From Alphaproteobacteria bacterium (GTDB lineage Bacteria; Pseudomonadota; Alphaproteobacteria; CAAGCB01; CAG-977): a stretch of 11,042 bases of DNA. The stretch covers positions 1-11,042 of the forward strand of contig JAJXEL010000016.1 in the NCBI GenBank assembly GCA_021639925.1, given 5' to 3'. The notes beneath the pieces were generated by a model. It had not been told where the DNA came from. It saw nothing but the letters and a program-made list of their open reading frames with translations, and searched no databases. Position 1 is the stretch's first letter; every line of letters starts with the position of its first letter. Below, in pieces: positions 6,893 to 11,042 of the stretch. Position numbers and translations under genes: made by a program.

Positions 6893-6974
6893 ACGCCTCT
6901 TTTTCAGAGTGCGCGAAGAAAAGTTTTGTATTATAGTAACTTCGATTTTTGATTTTTTGAACGGAGAAAAAACA
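6893..6974 (+). promoter_or_regulatory. Intergenic leader of gpmI; possible weak promoter
   Basis: This 82-base AT-rich gap separates the autotransporter from gpmI. TATAGT (6932-6937), or the overlapping TATTAT (6929-6934), could serve as a -10 box, but no convincing -35 hexamer is found 16-18 bases upstream. A tandem GATTTTT pair lies at 6944-6957. GGAG at 6963-6966, eight bases before the ATG at 6975, is the ribosome site that sets the gpmI start. A CTCT/AGAG inverted repeat at 6897-6909 is too short to call a terminator. Confidence 0.3.
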
Positions 6975-8516
6975 ATGGAAGAAACCAAAAGACCCCGTCC
7001 CGTCATGCTGTGCATTCTGGACGGCTGGGGACACCGCGACAGCAAAGAAAACAATGCTATCGAAACAGGCGATACGCCGAACTGGCATCGTCTGATTTCC
7101 GCATGCCCGAACACGCTGATCGCCACGTCGGGGCTGGACGTGGGACTGCCCAAAGGTCAAATGGGTAATTCCGAAGTCGGCCACATGAACATCGGCGCGG
7201 GCCGCGTCGTCATGCAGGACCTGCCGAAAATCGACCAGGCCGCGCAGGACGGTTCTTTGGCCAAACAGCCGGCTGTCGTTGATTTAATCGATTCGTTAAA
7301 GGCTTCGAAAGGAACATGCCACTTAATGGGGCTGATGAGCCCGGGCGGCGTTCATTCCCATATGAATCATATCGTCGCTTTGGCAAAAATCCTCAGCGAC
7401 GCGGGAATTCCCGTCAACGTTCACGCTTTCTTGGACGGCCGCGACGTACCGCCCGATTCCGCGTTGAGCTATATCAAAGACTTTGAAGAAAAAACAAAGG
7501 CGATGAGCAACGTAAAAATCGTTACCGTGGCCGGCCGTTATTACGCCATGGACCGCGATAACCGCTGGGAACGCATCGAATTGGCCTATAACGCGCTGAT
7601 GCTGGGCGACGGCGTGCGTATGCACACGGCCGAAGAAGCCGTCGACGCATCATATAAGCAAAAAGTTTATGATGAATTTGTTCTGCCGGCCGTTATCGGC
7701 GATTATCACGGCATGAACGACGGCGACGGGCTGCTGTTCGCCAACTTCCGTTCCGACCGCGCGCGTGAAATCATGTACGCGCTGGCCGATACGAAATTCG
7801 ACAAATTCAAACGCCCCAAAACGGTCAAATTTGCCGCCGTTGTCGGCATGACGCAGTATTCCGTCGATCATGACCGGTTTGTCAAACCGATCTTTCCGCC
7901 CGAACAGCTGAGCAACATTTTCGGCGAAGTCGTCGCCAATGCCGGCCTGACTCAGCTGCGCATTGCGGAAACGGAAAAATACGCGCACGTCACCTTCTTT
8001 TTCAACGGCGGGGAAGAACGCCTGTTTAAAGGAGAAGAACGCATTTTGATTCCGTCGCCGAAGGTGGCCACTTATGATTTAAAACCGGAGATGAGCGCTT
8101 TTGAAGTCTGCGACGCGCTGGTTGATTCGATTAACGCCGGCAAGTTTGACGTCATCATCGTCAATTTTGCCAACGGCGACATGGTCGGTCACACCGGAAT
8201 TATGGAAGCCGCGGTCAAAGCCGCCGAAGCCGTTGACAAATGTCTGGGACGGTTGGAAGAAGCGATTAAAAACGCCGGCGGCGTTATGCTGATCACGGCA
8301 GACCACGGCAACTGCGAACTGATGAAGGACGAAAAAACGGGCGCGCCCTATACGGCGCACACAACGTTTGAAGTCCCCGTCGTTTTGTTTAATGACAAAA
8401 ACGGATACAAGCTTCGTCAGGGCGGCCGTCTGGCAGACCTGGCGCCGACTTTGCTGGAACTGCTGCATTTGGACCAGCCGGCGGAAATGACCGGAAAATC
8501 GCTGCTGGTAAAATAA
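6975..8516 (+). CDS. gpmI: 2,3-bisphosphoglycerate-independent phosphoglycerate mutase GpmI
   Basis: GpmI interconverts 3- and 2-phosphoglycerate in glycolysis and gluconeogenesis, using two metal ions (usually Mn2+) and a phosphoserine intermediate; it is cytoplasmic. From ATG 6975 it has 513 residues, the usual length. The alkaline-phosphatase-like metal site begins with LDGWG (Asp16). The catalytic serine is Ser66 in GQMGNSEVGHMN. The transferase domain shows HAFLDGRDVPP, VAGRYYAMDRDNRWER and FRSDRAREI. C-terminal metal ligands lie in GDMVGHTG and ITADHGNCE. The same frame is open upstream to a GTG at 6909, but GGAG at 6963-6966 and the normal N-terminal length favour the ATG. envC starts three bases after its stop. 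All expected catalytic motifs are intact. Confidence 0.97.
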   Translation: MEETKRPRPVMLCILDGWGHRDSKENNAIETGDTPNWHRLISACPNTLIATSGLDVGLPKGQMGNSEVGHMNIGAGRVVMQDLPKIDQAAQDGSLAKQPAVVDLIDSLKASKGTCHLMGLMSPGGVHSHMNHIVALAKILSDAGIPVNVHAFLDGRDVPPDSALSYIKDFEEKTKAMSNVKIVTVAGRYYAMDRDNRWERIELAYNALMLGDGVRMHTAEEAVDASYKQKVYDEFVLPAVIGDYHGMNDGDGLLFANFRSDRAREIMYALADTKFDKFKRPKTVKFAAVVGMTQYSVDHDRFVKPIFPPEQLSNIFGEVVANAGLTQLRIAETEKYAHVTFFFNGGEERLFKGEERILIPSPKVATYDLKPEMSAFEVCDALVDSINAGKFDVIIVNFANGDMVGHTGIMEAAVKAAEAVDKCLGRLEEAIKNAGGVMLITADHGNCELMKDEKTGAPYTAHTTFEVPVVLFNDKNGYKLRQGGRLADLAPTLLELLHLDQPAEMTGKSLLVK

Positions 8517-8519
8517 CTG

Positions 8520-9695
8520 ATGGCTTTTAAAAAGACGACACGGCTGTTTTTCCTTGTCTTTACGGCGGGGGCGGTCGTGTCGTCTTTTGCTTCGGCCGCG
8601 CAAAACACCCCCGATTCGGCAAAATCCGAATTGTCACGGGTGACCAGTCAAATCAAACAGGCGGAAAAAGAACATCAAAAGCTGCGCGAAAAAGCCAAAT
8701 CCGTCCAAAAAGAAATTCTGGACGTGCGTAAAAAAATGGTCGCGGCAGCCAGTTCGATTCAGGAACAGGAAGAAAGTCTGGACCGGCTGGAACAAAAGCT
8801 GGCGGAATTTGAAGCGCAGCAAAGTCTGATGAAAAAACGTCTGGAAGTCCGCAAAGCCCAGCGCATGCGTGTTTTGGCCGCTTTACAGACTTTAGCCTTC
8901 AAACCGACAGAAGCTCTGATCGCGCAGCCTCTGGCGCCGCAGGATACGCTGCGCAGCGCCCTTTTGCTGCGCGAAGCCGTGCCCCAGCTGGAATATTCCA
9001 CCGAAGGGCTGCGCAAAGATTTAAACAAAGTCGCCAGCCTGACAACCGCGATCCGCGCGCAGTACGCGCAAATCAAAACCATGACGCAGCGGCTGGACGA
9101 AAAACGGCGCGGCATGAACGTGCTGATCAAGAAAAAATCACAGCTGCAAACGGCTTTTGCCAGCGAAAGTTCCCGCGCCAAAACACGCGCCGAAAATCTG
9201 GCGAAACAAGCCGGCGACTTAAAAGAATTGCTGGCGAAATTAGAAGCCGACAGCAAACGCCGCGCTGCCGTTTCCAGGGAAACGGGCGTGCCGACCGGCG
9301 CCTTTATGGCGGCCAAAGGGCGGATTCCTTATCCGGTTAAAGGAAACATCGTTAAAAAATACGGCGAACCGACCGAAGCCGGCATTACCTCCAGAGGAAT
9401 TACCATCAGAACGCGCCCGAACGCGCAGGTCATATCGCCTTACGACGGCACGGTTTTATTTGCCGGGCCTTTCCGCGGATACGGCCAGCTGGTCATTATC
9501 GAACACGGCGACGGTTATCATACTTTGCTGGCCGGAATCGGACGATTGGATACGTCCGTCGGGCAGTCTTTGCTGGCAGGCGAACCCGTCGGAATAATGG
9601 TAGCGCAATCAAAACCAACGTTGTATATTGAGTTAAGAAAGAACGGACAGCCGATCAATCCTGCCGGCTGGCTGCATCAGGCAAACAAAGGATAA
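8520..9695 (+). CDS. envC: EnvC-type murein hydrolase activator (coiled coil plus degenerate LytM/M23 domain)
   Basis: EnvC-family proteins are periplasmic activators that switch on cell-wall amidases during division; they are recruited through FtsEX in E. coli. The 391-residue product has a signal peptide (residues 1-26, likely cut at ASA/A), a long heptad-rich coiled coil over much of residues 30-260 (Lys, Glu and Gln rich), and a C-terminal M23/LytM domain (about 268-387) starting at RIPYPVKGNIVKKYGE. The zinc ligands of active LytM enzymes are replaced: the HxxxD-type motif reads SRGIT (Ser291, Thr295), and the final HxH reads TLY (367-369). It is therefore an activator, not a hydrolase, as in E. 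coli EnvC. It starts three bases after gpmI without a visible Shine-Dalgarno sequence and is followed 11 bases later by ctpA, a very common alphaproteobacterial pair. Confidence 0.93.
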   Translation: MAFKKTTRLFFLVFTAGAVVSSFASAAQNTPDSAKSELSRVTSQIKQAEKEHQKLREKAKSVQKEILDVRKKMVAAASSIQEQEESLDRLEQKLAEFEAQQSLMKKRLEVRKAQRMRVLAALQTLAFKPTEALIAQPLAPQDTLRSALLLREAVPQLEYSTEGLRKDLNKVASLTTAIRAQYAQIKTMTQRLDEKRRGMNVLIKKKSQLQTAFASESSRAKTRAENLAKQAGDLKELLAKLEADSKRRAAVSRETGVPTGAFMAAKGRIPYPVKGNIVKKYGEPTEAGITSRGITIRTRPNAQVISPYDGTVLFAGPFRGYGQLVIIEHGDGYHTLLAGIGRLDTSVGQSLLAGEPVGIMVAQSKPTLYIELRKNGQPINPAGWLHQANKG

Positions 9696-9706
9696 AGGAA
9701 AAAAAC

Positions 9707-11042
9707 ATGAAACGCTTCGGTTTGACGGTTTCGATGATATTATTGGCTCTTTTATGTTCCGGCCCCGCAATGGCGAAGGAAAAAGCTTCCAAAAACGAAA
9801 AAAGCAAAGAAGAACAATCCGCTTTGGTTTACAAATACCTTAATATTTTCAGCGAAACGCTGAAACGCGCCAAAACGGATTACGTCGAAGAAGTATCCGA
9901 AGACAAACTGATCGAATATGCAATTAACGGCATGCTGTCTTCTTTGGATCCGCATTCGTCTTATCTGGACGCTTCGACGTTCAAAGACATGCGCGAACAG
10001 ACAACCGGCGAATTCGGCGGACTGGGCATCGAAGTCACTATGGACAACGGCTGGATTAAAATTATTTCCCCGATCGACGATACGCCCGCGTTCAAAGCGG
10101 GGCTGCAGGCCGGCGATTACATTACGCACATAGACGGCACAACCGTTTTGGGCGAAACGCTGACCCAGGCAGTTGAAAAAATGCGCGGCCCCTTGAATTC
10201 AAAAGTCAAACTGACAATCCGCAGGAAAAACAAAGAACCGTTCGACGTAACGCTGACGCGGGACAACATTAAAATCCGTTCCGTAAAAACCGAAGAAAAA
10301 GATCCGTCCGTCGGTTATATCCGTATTTCTTCTTTTTCCGAAACAACAACCGACGATGTCAAAAAAGCCATTGAAAAAATTCAAAAAGAAAACGAAGACC
10401 TGTCCGGTTACGTTCTTGATCTGCGCAACAACCCGGGCGGCCTTTTGGACCAGGCCGTATCGGTCGCCGATTTGTTTTTGGAAGAAGGCGAAATCGTTTC
10501 CACCCGTCCGCGCCGCGCTGACGAAATGCAGCGTTACAGCGCGACAAAAGGCGACATTACCAAAAACAAACCGATTGTCGTTTTAATTAACGAAGGATCG
10601 GCTTCGGCCGCGGAAATCGTTGCCGGCGCGCTTCAAGACCACAAACGCGCCGTCGTTGTCGGCATGCGTTCATTCGGCAAAGGGTCCGTCCAAACGGTTA
10701 TCCCCATTACGGGATTCGGCGCGATCCGTCTGACAACGGCCCGCTATTACACACCGTCAGGCCGTTCCATTCAGGCAAAAGGCATTGAACCCGACATTGA
10801 AATTCCGCCGGGTCATGTGGAATATTACGCGCTGCGTTCCGACGATTTTGCCGAAGCGACTCTGCCTAATGCCCTGGCCAAACAGGACGAAGACAAAACG
10901 TCGTCTAAAAACAAAACGCTAAAGGAAAAAAAGGAAAAGAAATCAAAAACAAAAGCGAAAGCCCCGGATCCGTTTGACGAAAAACCCAAAGAAGAAAAGA
11001 AATTCGAAGGACTGCCCGCCGATATTACGAGGCGCATAGCCG
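9707..11042 (+). CDS. ctpA: Carboxy-terminal processing protease CtpA, family S41 (3'-truncated by window edge)
   Basis: CtpA/Prc proteases cleave periplasmic proteins from their C-terminal ends; in several bacteria they degrade peptidoglycan hydrolases and so control wall growth. The 445 visible codons start at an ATG with AAGGA at 9695-9699. A signal peptide is cut probably after AMA (residue 23); Cys17 is not in a good lipobox. An N-terminal helical region includes LSSLDPHSSYLD. A PDZ domain spans about 102-185 (EFGGLGIEV, then AGLQAGDYI). The S41 core spans about 186-370 (LDLRNNPGGLLDQAV) and has the catalytic Ser300 (GSASAAE), Lys325 (FGKGSVQ) and Gln329. After the core, residues 392-432 form a lysine-rich low-complexity linker. 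The frame is still open at the window end; only a short C-terminus is likely missing, given a family length near 440-460. The pairing with envC suggests wall-related duty. Confidence 0.95.
   Translation, partial: MKRFGLTVSMILLALLCSGPAMAKEKASKNEKSKEEQSALVYKYLNIFSETLKRAKTDYVEEVSEDKLIEYAINGMLSSLDPHSSYLDASTFKDMREQTTGEFGGLGIEVTMDNGWIKIISPIDDTPAFKAGLQAGDYITHIDGTTVLGETLTQAVEKMRGPLNSKVKLTIRRKNKEPFDVTLTRDNIKIRSVKTEEKDPSVGYIRISSFSETTTDDVKKAIEKIQKENEDLSGYVLDLRNNPGGLLDQAVSVADLFLEEGEIVSTRPRRADEMQRYSATKGDITKNKPIVVLINEGSASAAEIVAGALQDHKRAVVVGMRSFGKGSVQTVIPITGFGAIRLTTARYYTPSGRSIQAKGIEPDIEIPPGHVEYYALRSDDFAEATLPNALAKQDEDKTSSKNKTLKEKKEKKSKTKAKAPDPFDEKPKEEKKFEGLPADITRRIA

Noticed and set aside
6893..6912. Possible rho-independent terminator after the autotransporter
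   Set aside because: The CTCT/AGAG stem has only four pairs and the T-run is in the loop rather than after the stem.
6909..6974. A 22-codon N-terminal extension of GpmI from a GTG
   Set aside because: The extension would run through the AT-rich leader and the Shine-Dalgarno sequence at 6963-6966. The ATG at 6975 gives the normal family length and N-terminus.
8520..9695. Active M23 endopeptidase instead of EnvC
   Set aside because: The zinc-ligand positions read Ser291, Thr295 and Tyr369 instead of His, Asp and His, so hydrolytic activity is unlikely.

Overview
The window is a compact stretch of bacterial chromosome, almost entirely coding, with every supported gene on the + strand. The gene order is obgE (5' end cut off), proB, proA, nadD, rsfS, rlmH, an AIDA-type autotransporter, gpmI, envC and ctpA (3' end cut off). 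From general knowledge, obgE-proB-proA-nadD-rsfS-rlmH followed by an envC-like activator and a ctpA protease is a typical alphaproteobacterial arrangement. A classical autotransporter and signal peptides show a Gram-negative cell. Lysine codons are mostly AAA and base composition is roughly balanced. An uncultured, possibly host-associated alphaproteobacterium is plausible, but the exact lineage is inference.

Region 1 (2-4746) is a tightly packed housekeeping run in which neighbours overlap (obgE/proB, proA/nadD) or are 1-4 bases apart, so it is probably one transcription unit. It carries ribosome-assembly GTPase ObgE, the first two proline-synthesis enzymes, the NAD adenylyltransferase NadD, the ribosome silencing factor RsfS and the 23S rRNA pseudouridine methyltransferase RlmH. 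RsfS is unusual: a complete core of about 107 residues follows a 72-residue lysine-rich, arginine-free tail.

Region 2 (4747-6974) is the one clearly accessory part. It holds a 692-residue autotransporter with short non-coding gaps on both sides (67 and 82 bases), inserted between housekeeping genes. Its passenger is built of about fifteen short AIDA-like units. Those units fall into a regular higher-order pattern: every third one ends in VYG or VFG, giving four consecutive super-repeats of 53, 52, 53 and 52 residues. A pertactin-like autochaperone and a 12-strand-type barrel follow.

Region 3 (6975-11042) carries the cofactor-independent phosphoglycerate mutase GpmI, then, 3 bases later, an EnvC-type amidase activator with a degenerate LytM domain, then, 11 bases later, a CtpA/Prc-type periplasmic S41 protease with an intact Ser-Lys-Gln centre. 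The last two suggest a cell-wall remodelling pair co-transcribed with a glycolytic enzyme. The CtpA C-terminal region also contains a lysine-rich linker, echoing the RsfS tail.

I found no RNA genes, CRISPR array, insertion sequence, attachment site or origin, and no gene-free stretch longer than 82 bases. I do not see a new multi-gene system here. The points most worth checking are the RsfS tail and the autotransporter's three-unit super-repeat and genomic position.
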